Shown here piece by piece: positions 17,189-26,407 of a DNA stretch of 64,000 bases. The notes below the pieces were generated by a model that had not been told where the DNA came from, did not search any database, and saw only the letters and a list, made by a program, of their open reading frames with translations. Within the stretch, counting starts at the first letter, position 1, and each line of letters starts with the position of its first letter. Origin of the DNA: Candidatus Omnitrophota bacterium (GTDB taxonomy: Bacteria > Omnitrophota > Gorgyraeia > JAUYCX01); NCBI GenBank assembly GCA_030692045.1, contig JAUYCX010000095.1, positions 1 to 64,000 on the forward strand, written 5' to 3'. The translations under genes were made by a program, and so were the position numbers.

Positions 17189-17204
17189 GTATATTTTACA
17201 AAAA

Positions 17205-17234
17205 TGAGAGTGTTGAAAAAATTCAACGGTCTCA
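17205..17234 (+). repeat. short family C hairpin
   Basis: TGAGAGTGTTGAA and TTCAACGGTCTCA pair around AAAA. The outer sequences (GAGnGTTGAA and TCAnCnGTCTC) match the ends of the longer repeat at 24463-24592. With no T tract it is a poor terminator, though it could protect the DUF47 mRNA end. Confidence 0.55.
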
Positions 17235-17277
17235 ATTATCAATTTAATTAGCCAGCCAAAAAGCTTAAGCAATTATC

Positions 17278-17305
17278 TTGCCCTTTAAAAGTTTTTTGGT
17301 ATAAT
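17278..17305 (+). promoter_or_regulatory. promoter upstream of repeat A4
   Basis: TTGCCC (17278-17283) and a perfect TATAAT (17300-17305) are 16 bp apart. Transcription would start inside repeat A4, so the leader RNA of the small membrane gene at 17503 would contain most of that repeat. Confidence 0.55.
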
Positions 17306-17306
17306 T

Positions 17307-17489
17307 TAAGTGAGGACATAACTTATGGAGCCCTTCGAGCGACATAAGTTATTTGTCAGAACTTACCCTTGACAATTTTTGAAATGCGGGTGGATGCTGA
17401 AAATAACCCTTAACTCAAAAATTGTCAAGGGTTTAATTCGCGCAAATGACTTACGTCACACCTCGTGTTCCGTAAGTCATGCGCTCATT
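17307..17489 (+). repeat. family A composite hairpin element, copy A4
   Basis: H1 (17307-17365) has TAAGT/ACTTA arms, GA/GA, TAACTTATG/CATAAGTTA and an apical GA/GA. H2 (17366-17431) is CCCTTGACAATTTTTG with its complement, a different sequence from the CCCAGCACT stems yet the same position and length. H3 (17432-17489) ends just before AAAGGAGG of the next gene. Confidence 0.85.
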
Positions 17490-17502
17490 GAAAGGAGGCA
17501 TG

Positions 17503-17739
17503 ATGGATAAAAAAATTTCCAAAATTATATCCATAACAAATCTGAATATGCGTCGTAAGTTGATGTTAGGGTTTGCTGTAGTTTCCACGCTTCCAGTTTT
17601 AATTTCCTTCTATCTTCTTTACGACCAAATCTTGGGTGGTTCTAAACGTGTGAGTGCTTTTTTGTTTATCGCCACTATCTTAACGCTAATTGGGTTATTT
17701 GTCTTTGTTGACATTATTAGGTCAGCGGCAAAGACTTAA
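17503..17739 (+). CDS. small two-TM membrane protein
   Basis: A 78-residue protein with a short basic N-terminus (NMRRKLMLGF) and two transmembrane segments (about 22-40 and 48-68). It looks like the first part of a membrane sensor with no signalling domain left. The ATG at 17503 is 4 nt after AAAGGAGG; the ATG at 17500 is too close. It has its own promoter and repeat A4 in its leader. It may be a true small protein or a truncated sensor gene. Confidence 0.6.
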   Translation: MDKKISKIISITNLNMRRKLMLGFAVVSTLPVLISFYLLYDQILGGSKRVSAFLFIATILTLIGLFVFVDIIRSAAKT

Positions 17740-17836
17740 CAACTAAAGAATATAGAGGCCTTACGATTTAAGCCAAGTATATAAATCTAACCCAAAATTT
17801 ATAATCCACAAAATACTTTCCTATACAAGCTGCTTT

Positions 17837-17842
17837 TATAAT
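17837..17842 (+). promoter_or_regulatory. possible -10 box for trxA
   Basis: A perfect TATAAT lies 48 bp before the trxA ATG in the 150-bp gap after the small membrane gene. No convincing -35 box is seen 16-18 bp upstream. GGAG lies close to the trxA start. Confidence 0.35.
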
Positions 17843-17889
17843 ATTTAAGAAAGAAATTAGTGGGAACTCAATAAAGGAGAAATTAAGAT

Positions 17890-18210
17890 ATGAGTTTAGT
17901 GCATTTGTCAGAAAAAACTTTTAATGAAGAAGTAATAAAGTCCAACCTTCCGGTATTAGTAGATTTTTGGGCACAATGGTGTGGGCCTTGCAAGAGGATT
18001 GCTCCTATAATTGACGAGCTTTCCCAAGAATATGCTGGTAAAATTAAGATAGCCAAGGTTAATGTGGATGAAGAGCCAAATATTGCAAGCAGGTATGGCA
18101 TAATGTCCATTCCTACTTTGATTATTTTTAAGGCTGGAAAGGCAGTTGACCAGATAATCGGACTTTTAAGTAAAGCGCAACTCAAGTCCAAGATTAATGA
18201 GAACCTATGA
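17890..18210 (+). CDS. trxA: thioredoxin
   Basis: A 106-residue classical thioredoxin with the redox motif WCGPC (C31, C34), the cis-proline segment SIPTL and full-length fold. It reduces cytoplasmic disulfides and is a likely electron donor for the APS/PAPS reductase. Thioredoxin reductase is encoded at 23539-24450. It overlaps the DRTGG gene start by 4 bp. Confidence 0.95.
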   Translation: MSLVHLSEKTFNEEVIKSNLPVLVDFWAQWCGPCKRIAPIIDELSQEYAGKIKIAKVNVDEEPNIASRYGIMSIPTLIIFKAGKAVDQIIGLLSKAQLKSKINENL

Positions 18211-19310
18211 AACCAAAAAGAATATTTATTGCAGCAACCTGCCAGAATGACGGCAAAACTACCGTGGCATTGGGTTTAATTTATAATTTTAAAGAAAGAT
18301 TCTCGAATATTGGATTTATTAAACCCATTGGCCAAAGATATCTTGAAGAAGAAGGTCAAAAGGTAGATGAGGATTCTGTATTAATTGAAAAGGTGTTTGA
18401 GCCTTGCAACATAAAGTGCGGCATAAAGGACATGAGCCCAATTGCAGTAGAAAGGGGTTTTACAGAAAAATACATCCTTAATCCTGAGAAAGAGAAAATT
18501 TCTCATAAGATAGAGGAGTCTTTTAAGAAGATTTCCCTTGATAAAGATTTGGTAATTATTGAGGGAACCGGCCACGCGGGTGTTGGCAGTGTTTTTGACC
18601 ATTCCAATGCCACTGTTGCTAAGCAATTAGACTCCCAGGTGATTTTGATTTCTTCTGGCGGGGTGGGACGGCCAATTGATGAGATACTTTTAAACAGGGC
18701 TCTCTTTAAACAAGAGGGTGTAGAATTGTTAGGAGTTATAATTAATAAGGTAATGCCTGAAAAGTTTGAAAAGGTTTCGGAATTGGTAAAGAAGGGCCTT
18801 AAAAGATTTGGCATAGAAGTTTTAGGAGTTATTCCATATTATCCGTTATTAACTGCACCGACAATTTCTCATATATTAGAAGAAACTGATTTTAAACTTT
18901 TATCCGGCAAAAGTGAGATGCTTTCTAATAAGGTAACCAACATTGTGGTTGCAGCTATGCAGCCACACGATGCATTAAATTACATTAAGTCAGGAAGTTT
19001 AGTGATTACTCCGGGTGATAGAGAAGATATTATCATGACCATATTAAATCTTCGTTTTACTAAAGAAAAAGATTTAACAATTTCTGGAGTAATCTTAACT
19101 GGAGGCATAGTACCACATCCTACAATTAATGAAATTATTAGTTACTCAGACATTCCCTTTATCTTAGCCAAACAGGATACCTATACGGTTGCCGGTTTAA
19201 TTGGAGACTTAAATGTCAAGATTAGGCCGGATGATAAAGATAAAATTAAGACTGTTGTAAATATGGTTAGAGAGTTCGTGGATATTGATAAGATTTATAA
19301 AGGTTTATAA
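18207..19310 (+). CDS. P-loop (BioD-like) plus DRTGG domain protein, Pta-associated
   Basis: A 367-residue protein with an N-terminal AAA_26/dethiobiotin-synthetase-like P-loop (ATCQNDGKTTVALG, about 9-22) and a DRTGG domain (about 235-340). This is the layout of the N-terminal half of long phosphotransacetylases, here encoded separately just before pta. It may regulate or scaffold acetyl-phosphate metabolism. The biochemical function of this module is not established. Confidence 0.85.
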   Translation: MKPKRIFIAATCQNDGKTTVALGLIYNFKERFSNIGFIKPIGQRYLEEEGQKVDEDSVLIEKVFEPCNIKCGIKDMSPIAVERGFTEKYILNPEKEKISHKIEESFKKISLDKDLVIIEGTGHAGVGSVFDHSNATVAKQLDSQVILISSGGVGRPIDEILLNRALFKQEGVELLGVIINKVMPEKFEKVSELVKKGLKRFGIEVLGVIPYYPLLTAPTISHILEETDFKLLSGKSEMLSNKVTNIVVAAMQPHDALNYIKSGSLVITPGDREDIIMTILNLRFTKEKDLTISGVILTGGIVPHPTINEIISYSDIPFILAKQDTYTVAGLIGDLNVKIRPDDKDKIKTVVNMVREFVDIDKIYKGL

Positions 19311-19312
19311 AA

Positions 19313-20254
19313 ATGCAAGAGTTAATTAAAAAGATACACAAAAAAGCAAAGTCAGAATTAAAAACCATTGTTTTGCCAGAGGGCGATGAGGCAAGGGTCA
19401 AGCAAGCAGCCAAAGAAATCTCTGCAAAGGGATTAGCAAAAGTAATTTTATTAAATGAGAAAGATTTAAAACCAGAGAAATTAAAAATTTATGGCCAAGA
19501 ATTTTACGAATTAAGAAAGCATAAGGGCGTTTCTTTGGCAGATGCCCAATTGCAAGTTTCTAAGCCGCTTTATTATGGGGCAATGATGGTAAGAAATCGT
19601 GAGGCAGACGGATTTGTTGCAGGGGCGAGCCTGTCAACCCCAGATGTTGCTCGTTGTGCCATATATTGTTTAGGGGTTAATCCAGACATAGCCACAGTTT
19701 CAAGTTGTTTTATTATGGTTGTACCAAATTGTTCTTTGGGAGCGGAGGGTGTGTTTGTATTTGCCGATTGTGGCATTGTGCCTAATCCTACAGCAAAGGA
19801 GCTTGCCAATATTGCCATTGCCACAGCAGAATTAACCAAAGAGGTATTAGAATTTACTCCCCGCATAGCAATGTTAAGTTATTCTACAAAGGGTTCTGCC
19901 AAGGGTGAGGCAGTTGACAAGGTCAGAGAGGCCACTCAATTAGTTAAAAATCAGAGGCCAGATTTAATTATCGACGGAGAACTACAGGTAGATAGTGCTA
20001 TAGTACCAGAGGTAGCCAAAATTAAAGACCCACAAGGGCAATTTGCCGGAGAAGCAAATATCTTGATTTTTCCTAATTTAGATTCAGGCAATATTTCTTA
20101 TAAGTTAGTTAACCGCTTAGCAAAGGCAAGAGCAATCGGGCCTTTGCTACAGGGTTTAAATTTTCCCTGCAGTGATCTATCCCGCGGTTGCAATGTAGAG
20201 GAAATTATTGATTGTGTAGCTGTTACAGCTGTTAGGGCACAATATAGAAAATAA
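19313..20254 (+). CDS. pta: phosphate acetyltransferase
   Basis: A 313-residue short-form enzyme that exchanges CoA and phosphate on the acetyl group, giving acetyl phosphate. It has the LPEGDEARV start, MVRNREADGFVAGA and the C-terminal DLSRGC segment typical of Pta. With ackA downstream it yields ATP and acetate in fermentation. The regulatory half is encoded separately upstream. A 309-bp gap filled by a palindromic repeat separates it from ackA. Confidence 0.92.
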   Translation: MQELIKKIHKKAKSELKTIVLPEGDEARVKQAAKEISAKGLAKVILLNEKDLKPEKLKIYGQEFYELRKHKGVSLADAQLQVSKPLYYGAMMVRNREADGFVAGASLSTPDVARCAIYCLGVNPDIATVSSCFIMVVPNCSLGAEGVFVFADCGIVPNPTAKELANIAIATAELTKEVLEFTPRIAMLSYSTKGSAKGEAVDKVREATQLVKNQRPDLIIDGELQVDSAIVPEVAKIKDPQGQFAGEANILIFPNLDSGNISYKLVNRLAKARAIGPLLQGLNFPCSDLSRGCNVEEIIDCVAVTAVRAQYRK

Positions 20255-20292
20255 AGACACACTGTTAACTTAAAATGAAAAATATCTGTTTA

Positions 20293-20533
20293 AATCCGAA
20301 ATCCGAATATCGAAATCCGAAACAATTCTCTAATTACTGAAAATTTAAATGTTAAACCCTAAATCCCAAACCCTAAACTCTAAACAAACCCAAAACCCAA
20401 ATTTCCCAAACCCAAAACAAGTTTTGTATTTTGAGTTTTGTGTTTTGAAATTGTTTAGGATTTAGAGTTTAGTGTTTAGAGTTTAAAGTTAATTCGGATT
20501 TGTTTCGAAATTAGTATTTCGTGTTTCAAATTT
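20293..20533. repeat. family B long palindrome (AAACCCTAAA type), copy B1
   Basis: The 309-bp gap between pta and ackA is almost wholly a nested inverted repeat. The outer arms repeat AATCCGAA and its complement; the core (20352-20490) repeats AAACCCTAAA, AAACTCTAAA and CCCAAAAC on one side with TTTAGGGTTT-like complements on the other. Related cores are at 35426-35558 and 62977-63113. I see no gene or promoter in it. Confidence 0.85.
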
Positions 20534-20563
20534 AAGTAAGTTACATTAACACAGATGAAATAG

Positions 20564-21643
20564 ATGAAAGTATTAGTTTTAAATTCTGGAAGTTCTTCTA
20601 TTAAATATCAATTATTTGATATGCCATCACAAAAATTATTATTCAAGGGAATGATTGAGCAAATTGGCGAAAAGGCTTCCAAAATAAAAAATCATGAACA
20701 GGGCATAATATTAATTCTTAAAAAAATTCAAAATATTCAGGCTGTGGGACACAGGGTGGTGCAAGGCGGCGAGAGGTTTCAGAAGCCCTGTTTAATTAAT
20801 AAGCAGGTCATAAAAAGGATTGGAAGTTATTGCAAGATAGCTCCTTTGCATAATCCTGCGAATTTATCTGGCATACTTGCTTGTTTAAAGTTTATGAAAG
20901 GCATACCTCAGGTGGCAGTGTTTGATACAGCCTTTCACCAGACCATTCCAGATTTTGCCTATCTTTATGGTTTGCCTTACAAGTTTTATAATAATTTAGG
21001 CATTAGAAAATATGGTTTTCATGGCACCAGCCATGAATATGTAACAAAAGAGGCAGCAAAAATATTAAATAAACCGCTTAATAAAGTTTCACTTATTACC
21101 TGCCATTTGGGTAATGGCTGTAGTATTACTGCTGTAGAAAACGGAAAGTCAGTGGATACAAGTATGGGTTTTACGCCTTTAGAGGGTTTGTTGATGGGAA
21201 CCCGATGCGGTGATTTAGACCCTGCGATTGTAACATATCTACAGCGTCGGATGAATTTTAGCCCAGAAAGAATTGATCAGCTTTTAAACAAAGAGAGTGG
21301 GCTTTTGGGAATTTCTGGCATAAGTAATGATATGAGAAGAATTCGTAAAGCAGCAAAAAATGGAAATAGCCGCGCGAGGTTGGCTATAAAAATTTTTATC
21401 TATCGTATTAGAAAATATATCGGAGCATATCTAACTATTTTAGGTAAAATTGATGCCCTTGTTTTTACTGCTGGGATCGGAGAAAACCAAAGTCAAATTC
21501 GCAAAAACATTTGTTTTCAATTATTCGATAATTTAAAAAAGAAGCCAAAGGTTTTAGTTATTACTACTAACGAGGAATTAATGATTGCAAAACAGACATT
21601 TTCATTATTAAGTCAAATGAAGACGAGACTTACGGAGCGATAG
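20564..21643 (+). CDS. ackA: acetate kinase
   Basis: It makes ATP and acetate from acetyl phosphate. The ASKHA motifs are present: NSGSSSIKY at the N-terminus, FGFHGTSH-like KYGFHGTSH, HLGNGCS, and DTSMGFTPLEG. At 359 residues it is shorter than the usual 400, mainly through trimmed loops in the first domain. The last ten codons and TAG lie inside repeat A5, so its C-terminus is repeat-encoded. Confidence 0.93.
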   Translation: MKVLVLNSGSSSIKYQLFDMPSQKLLFKGMIEQIGEKASKIKNHEQGIILILKKIQNIQAVGHRVVQGGERFQKPCLINKQVIKRIGSYCKIAPLHNPANLSGILACLKFMKGIPQVAVFDTAFHQTIPDFAYLYGLPYKFYNNLGIRKYGFHGTSHEYVTKEAAKILNKPLNKVSLITCHLGNGCSITAVENGKSVDTSMGFTPLEGLLMGTRCGDLDPAIVTYLQRRMNFSPERIDQLLNKESGLLGISGISNDMRRIRKAAKNGNSRARLAIKIFIYRIRKYIGAYLTILGKIDALVFTAGIGENQSQIRKNICFQLFDNLKKKPKVLVITTNEELMIAKQTFSLLSQMKTRLTER

Positions 21644-21831
21644 CGAACGTAAGTCTCTGTCTGAATTTGACCCAGCACTAATTTTTGTAATAGTGCGTTA
21701 TTCAAAATTGTTGGATTAGTTATTAGATTCCCCTTTTATTTTTAAAAAAGCTCTTTTTCAAAAATTAGTGCTGGGTCCAATTCGCACAGTGACTTACTCA
21801 CACTGTTGTGTTCGTAAGTCACGTGCTCATT
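21614..21831 (+). repeat. family A composite hairpin element, copy A5
   Basis: H1 (21614-21669) has CAAAT/ATTTG arms with GA/GA, AGAC/GTCT, and GACTTACG/CGTAAGTC with a second GA pair. H2 (21671-21775) is CCCAGCACTAATTTTTG with its complement. H3 (21779-21831) ends before AAAGGAG of panD. It begins within the ackA coding region. Confidence 0.86.
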
Positions 21832-21848
21832 AAAGGAGTTATTTACAA

Positions 21849-22199
21849 ATGCTACATACTTTCTGTAAATCTAAAATTGCCAAGGCAAAGGTTACCAATG
21901 TAGAGCTTTTTTATGAAGGCTCAGTTACAATTGACAAGCTGCTCTTAGAGAAAGCAAATATTACTCCCGGAGAAAAGGTTGAGCTATTAAATTTAAATAA
22001 TGGCTCAAGGGTTGAGACATATGCAATCGAAGGGAAAAAAGGAAGCGGTGTTATTTGTTTAAATGGGCCAGCAGCTCGCAGTGGTTGCGTAGGTGATGAG
22101 TTGGTGATACTTTGTTATTGCTTAGTAGATAGCAAGGAATTGAAAACCATAAAAACAAAGGTTGTTTATGTCAATAGTAAAAATCATCCCAGAGATTAA
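21849..22199 (+). CDS. panD: aspartate 1-decarboxylase
   Basis: A 116-residue pyruvoyl enzyme that makes beta-alanine for pantothenate/CoA. The self-cleavage site Gly-Ser in YEGSVTID gives the pyruvoyl group, and LNGPAAR with the GD segment is typical. Length matches the family. AAAGGAG precedes the ATG. The 3' end overlaps def by 32 bp. Confidence 0.92.
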   Translation: MLHTFCKSKIAKAKVTNVELFYEGSVTIDKLLLEKANITPGEKVELLNLNNGSRVETYAIEGKKGSGVICLNGPAARSGCVGDELVILCYCLVDSKELKTIKTKVVYVNSKNHPRD

Positions 22200-22680
22200 G
22201 ATTTTAGGCGAGCCTATACTTCGTAGGAAAGCCAAACCTCTAAAATATATCTCAGAGACTGAACGCAAAATCTTTGAAGAAATGGCTAGGATTATGCACA
22301 AGGCAGAGGGTATTGGTATTGCGGCAAATCAAATAGGCATTGATAAGCAAATGTTGGTTTTAGATATTGGCCATGGTGTAATGATGTTAGCTAATCCCAA
22401 AATTATTAAGAAGGAAGGTGTTGACACACTCGAGGAGGGGTGTTTAAGTATTCCTGGGATAATTATTAAAGTACGGCGCCCCAAAAAAATAGTTGTGGAA
22501 TGTTTAGATAAAGATAACTGTGTAATTAAGTTTGAGGCAGTTGACATTTTGTCCCGCGCCCTACAGCATGAAATTGACCATTTAAATGGCAAATTAATTA
22601 TTGACTATGCAGGTTGGCGGCAAAGATTAATGTTGAGAAAAAAAATAAAACAATTAAAAAGGCAAGCAAGCTTCAGATAA
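22168..22680 (+). CDS. def: peptide deformylase
   Basis: It removes the formyl group from new proteins. The three motifs are intact: GIAANQIG, EEGCLSIPG and QHEIDHLNG (zinc histidines plus catalytic glutamate). I prefer the start MSIVKI at 22168; an ATG two codons earlier is also possible. It overlaps panD, so translation may be coupled. Confidence 0.93.
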   Translation: MSIVKIIPEIKILGEPILRRKAKPLKYISETERKIFEEMARIMHKAEGIGIAANQIGIDKQMLVLDIGHGVMMLANPKIIKKEGVDTLEEGCLSIPGIIIKVRRPKKIVVECLDKDNCVIKFEAVDILSRALQHEIDHLNGKLIIDYAGWRQRLMLRKKIKQLKRQASFR

Positions 22681-22696
22681 AAACTGCACTCTCAAA

Positions 22697-23551
22697 ATGA
22701 ATAGACTGCCTCCATGGTTTAAGCAGGGTTTACCTAATGGATTATATCAGGAAAGGTTAAATTTATTTAAAGACCTAACCTTAAATACTGTCTGTCAGAG
22801 TGCGCATTGCCCAAATATGGGATTTTGTTTTAAGCAGGGAAGAGCAACATTTCTAATCTTAGGAGATATCTGCACGAGAAATTGCAGATTTTGTGCAGTA
22901 AAAAAAGGTAATCCCCAAGCATTAAATCTTAAGGAACCCTCTAACTTAGCCAAAACAATTCAAAGGTTGAATTTAAACTATGTTGCAATAACTTCAGTTA
23001 CACGCGATGATTTGAATGATGGTGGTGCAAGCCAATTTGTACGTTGTGTTCGAGAAATCAGTTACTTAAACGCAAGCAAAAAGATAGAGTTATTAATTCC
23101 TGATTTTCAAGGCAAAAGAGATAGCTTAGGAATGGTTATTGGCTCTAAACCGGATGTTATCTGCCACAATCTTGAAACTGTATTTAGGCTCTATGCAAAG
23201 GTAAGGCCCAAGGCGAATTACGCTCTTTCACTTAAGATTTTAAGCCAAATAAAACAGATGGATAAATCAATTTTTACAAAATCAGGTATAATGCTTGGTT
23301 TAGGCGAGAGAGAAGTTGAGGTAATTGATTTGATGCAGGATTTGCGCCAAGTTAATTGCGACATTCTTACGATAGGGCAGTATCTTGCGCCATCAAAGAA
23401 TCATTTACCAGTAGAAAGATTTTTATTGCCCGAGGAATTTGATAAATTTAAGGGACTGGGATTATCTTTAGGGTTTAAATGTGTTCAAAGCGCGCCCTTG
23501 GTGCGTAGTTCTTATATGGCGCAGGAGACGTTTAGAGAATGTTTGATCTAG
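22697..23551 (+). CDS. lipA: lipoyl synthase
   Basis: A 284-residue radical-SAM enzyme that inserts two sulfurs into protein-bound octanoate. The auxiliary cluster ligands CQSAHCPNMGFC and the SAM cluster CTRNCRFC are present, as is the late serine ligand in VRSSYMA. Each turnover releases two 5'-deoxyadenosines, relevant to the salvage genes at 56.8 kb. It overlaps trxB by 13 bp. Confidence 0.95.
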   Translation: MNRLPPWFKQGLPNGLYQERLNLFKDLTLNTVCQSAHCPNMGFCFKQGRATFLILGDICTRNCRFCAVKKGNPQALNLKEPSNLAKTIQRLNLNYVAITSVTRDDLNDGGASQFVRCVREISYLNASKKIELLIPDFQGKRDSLGMVIGSKPDVICHNLETVFRLYAKVRPKANYALSLKILSQIKQMDKSIFTKSGIMLGLGEREVEVIDLMQDLRQVNCDILTIGQYLAPSKNHLPVERFLLPEEFDKFKGLGLSLGFKCVQSAPLVRSSYMAQETFRECLI

Positions 23552-24450
23552 TGATTATTGGCGCTGGCCCTGCTGGTTTAACTGCGGCAATTTACGCAGG
23601 ACGCGCCAGGCTTAAAACCTTAGTTTTAGAAAAATTATCTCCCGGTGGTCAGGTAATGCTAACTGATTCCCTTGAGAATTATCCTGGTTTTCCAGGAGGC
23701 ATTACCACAAAAGAGTTGATTGAAAGATTAGTGCAGCAGGTAGAAGATTTGGATATCGAAATTGAATTAAACCAGATTGAAAGAATTGAAAAGGCAAATG
23801 GTTTTAGATTGAATTCACAAGACAATAAAGAATATCAGGCAAAGGCAGTAATTATTGCCACAGGCGCACAGCCAAAAAAATTAGATTGTGTTGGTGAAGA
23901 TAAACTTAGAGGCAGGGGTGTGAGTTATTGTGCAATTTGCGATGCGCCATTATACAAAAACAAGGAAATCTTGGTAGTAGGAGGAGGAGATAAAGCAGTT
24001 GAAGAAGCGCTCTACTTAAAAAGATTTGCCAAGTCTGTGAAGCTAATACACAGGAGAGATAAGTTGCGTGCTACCGCCGTACTCCAAGAAAGAATACTTA
24101 ATCATAAATCAATTGAAATAATTTGGAAATCAGTAATTAAACAGATACAGGGCAAGGAAAGGGTAGAATCTATAATTATCCAGGATGTTGAAACTAAGCT
24201 TGAAAGAAAAATCAGTATAGAAGGAGTTTTTGTATCTGTAGGAGTTGCGCCCAATACAGAATTTTTAAAGGAAATAATTAATTTAGATGAATTAGGCTAT
24301 ATCTTAACTGATGAGACAATGCGGACTTCTTGTTTGGGAATTTTTGCCTGTGGCGACTGCAGAAAAAGACCTCTGCAGCAGGTGATTACTGCCTGCAGTG
24401 ATGGCGCTGTTGCAGCTGTTGCATGTTGTAAATATTTAGAGGAAAATTAA
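23539..24450 (+). CDS. trxB: thioredoxin reductase
   Basis: A 303-residue FAD enzyme that reduces thioredoxin with NAD(P)H. GAGPAGLTAA (FAD), CAICDAP (redox CxxC) and the C-terminal FACGDCR segment are intact. In the NAD(P)-binding domain the loop reads GGGDKAVEEA, followed by HRRDKLRA. It starts inside the lipA end. Confidence 0.92.
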   Translation: MFDLVIIGAGPAGLTAAIYAGRARLKTLVLEKLSPGGQVMLTDSLENYPGFPGGITTKELIERLVQQVEDLDIEIELNQIERIEKANGFRLNSQDNKEYQAKAVIIATGAQPKKLDCVGEDKLRGRGVSYCAICDAPLYKNKEILVVGGGDKAVEEALYLKRFAKSVKLIHRRDKLRATAVLQERILNHKSIEIIWKSVIKQIQGKERVESIIIQDVETKLERKISIEGVFVSVGVAPNTEFLKEIINLDELGYILTDETMRTSCLGIFACGDCRKRPLQQVITACSDGAVAAVACCKYLEEN

Positions 24451-24462
24451 ACCGTAAAAATC

Positions 24463-24592
24463 AGAGCGTTGAAAAACCATTTTGGACACGGATTACACGG
24501 ATAAAAGAGCGGATTTTACGGATAAAAAATCCGTGAAATCAGTAAGAAATCCGTGAAAATCCGTGTTAAAAAATACTTTTTCAGCAGTCTCT
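24463..24592. repeat. family C inverted repeat with ACGGAT units
   Basis: The ends (GAGCGTTGAAAAA and TTTTTCAGCAGTCTC) are imperfect complements. Inside, ACACGGAT-type units on the left face ATCCGTG units on the right (several copies each). It fills most of the trxB-pckG gap. A short relative is at 17205-17234. Confidence 0.75.
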
Positions 24593-24610
24593 AAAAATAA
24601 AGGTAAATTG

Positions 24611-26407
24611 ATGACCGAAAATAAAAAATTAAAAGAATGGGTTAAAGAAATGGCAAATATGTGTCGCCCAGAAAGAATAGTTTGGATAGAGGGCTCTGAA
24701 GAAGAGAAAATACGTTTAGAAAAAGAGGCTTTTTTAACAGGAGAGCTTATCCAATTAAACCAAGAGAAACTTCCCGGCTGTGTTTACCATCGCACGGCAG
24801 TTAATGATGTTGCCCGAACTGAGCACCTAACCTTTATCTGTACAAAAAAACAAGAAGATGCGGGCCCGACTAATAACTGGATGTCACCAAAAGATGCGTA
24901 TAGCAAAGCCAAAGAAATATTTTCTGGCTCTATGAAGGGGCGCACAATGTATGTTGTGCCGTTTTCCATGGGGCCAATTGGCTCAGAATTTAGCAAGGTT
25001 GGCGTTGAACTTACAGACAGCATATATGTTGTGCTGAATATGAGAATTATGACTCGCATAGGAAAAAGTGTATTGGAGCCATTGGGTAAAGATGGAAAAT
25101 TTACAGAATGTTTACACAGTAAAGCCGAATTAGATATCAACAAACGTTTAATCTTGCATTTCCCCCAGGACAATGCTATTTGGAGCGTAGGTTCTGGATA
25201 TGGCGGCAATGTGCTTTTGGGCAAAAAATGTTTGTCGCTGCGTATTGCCAGTTACTTGGCAAGAGATGAAGGTTGGCTGGCTGAACATATGTTAATTATG
25301 GGAATTGAGGAGCCCGATGGACACATCGAATATATTGCCGCAGCTTTTCCCAGTGCCTGCGGAAAAACCAACTTAGCAATGCTTGTTCTTCCTCAGGGCT
25401 TAAAGAAAAAGGGCTACAAGATTTGGACTGTAGGAGATGATATTGCCTGGATGCGTATTGATACAGATGGTTCTTTATGGGCGATTAATCCAGAAACTGG
25501 TTTTTTTGGAGTAGCTCCGGGAACAAATTCTCATACCAATCCTAATGCCATGAAAACTATTCAAAGAAATTCTATCTACACCAATGTGCTTTTAAAAAAA
25601 GATGGAACAGTTTGGTGGGAGGATGGTGATGAAGAGGCGCCTAAAGAAGGCATTGATTGGCGAGGCCTTCCTTGGAAGAGCGGTATGTTGGATGAAAATG
25701 GTAAACCCATTCCCGGCGCACATCCTAACAGCCGTTTCACAGCTCCTATTAGTCAATGTCCTACGGCTTCATTTCGCCTTGAACAGCATCACGGAGTGCC
25801 AATTTCTGCCATAATTTTTGGTGGCAGGCGCGCACATTTAGCGCCTTTGGTTTATGAAAGCTTTAGTTGGCAGCATGGAGTTTATGTGGGCGCTACTATG
25901 GCTTCAGAACGCACAGCTGCTCAGTTTGGTTTACAAGGAGAAGTGCGCAGGGACCCTATGGCAATGTTACCTTTTTGCGGATACAACATGGCAGATTATT
26001 TTAGGCATTGGCTGCAAATGGGCTCTAAGATGATTAAGCCGCCTAAGATATTTCATGTTAATTGGTTTAGGACCAACGAGAGAGGAAAGTTTATTTGGCC
26101 AGGATTTTCAGAAAATCTACGAGTCTTGGAGTGGATACTGGAGCGCTGTAATAATAAGGTAGAGGCAGAGAAGACTCCTATTGGCTATATTCCATATGCT
26201 AAAGATATTGATCTGACAGGATTAGAACTGCCAAAAGGAGCCTTAGAGAGGCTTTTAGTAATTGATAAAAAACAATGGCTTCAGGAATTAGAAGAGCAAA
26301 AAGATTTTTTCAAGATTTTTTCAGATAATTTACCTTGCGAAATTATAGAAGAGTGGCAGGCACTTAAAAAACGGTTTGCTAACTTAAAAACACTTAATGC
26401 ATCTTAA
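24611..26407 (+). CDS. pckG: phosphoenolpyruvate carboxykinase (GTP)
   Basis: A 598-residue GTP-type PEPCK interconverting oxaloacetate and PEP. The P-loop FPSACGKTNLAM, the YGGNVLLGKKC substrate loop and the FSWQHGVYVG segment are all typical. The ATG at 24611 gives the normal N-terminus MTENKKLKEW; a GTG 16 codons earlier would read repeat DNA. In a fermenter it may run toward PEP or as an anaplerotic step. Confidence 0.95.
   Translation: MTENKKLKEWVKEMANMCRPERIVWIEGSEEEKIRLEKEAFLTGELIQLNQEKLPGCVYHRTAVNDVARTEHLTFICTKKQEDAGPTNNWMSPKDAYSKAKEIFSGSMKGRTMYVVPFSMGPIGSEFSKVGVELTDSIYVVLNMRIMTRIGKSVLEPLGKDGKFTECLHSKAELDINKRLILHFPQDNAIWSVGSGYGGNVLLGKKCLSLRIASYLARDEGWLAEHMLIMGIEEPDGHIEYIAAAFPSACGKTNLAMLVLPQGLKKKGYKIWTVGDDIAWMRIDTDGSLWAINPETGFFGVAPGTNSHTNPNAMKTIQRNSIYTNVLLKKDGTVWWEDGDEEAPKEGIDWRGLPWKSGMLDENGKPIPGAHPNSRFTAPISQCPTASFRLEQHHGVPISAIIFGGRRAHLAPLVYESFSWQHGVYVGATMASERTAAQFGLQGEVRRDPMAMLPFCGYNMADYFRHWLQMGSKMIKPPKIFHVNWFRTNERGKFIWPGFSENLRVLEWILERCNNKVEAEKTPIGYIPYAKDIDLTGLELPKGALERLLVIDKKQWLQELEEQKDFFKIFSDNLPCEIIEEWQALKKRFANLKTLNAS

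Noticed and set aside
20293-20533. CRISPR-like or telomere-like array
   Set aside because: The AAACCCTAAA units are irregular, lack spacers of constant size and are matched by an opposite complementary arm; it is a palindrome.
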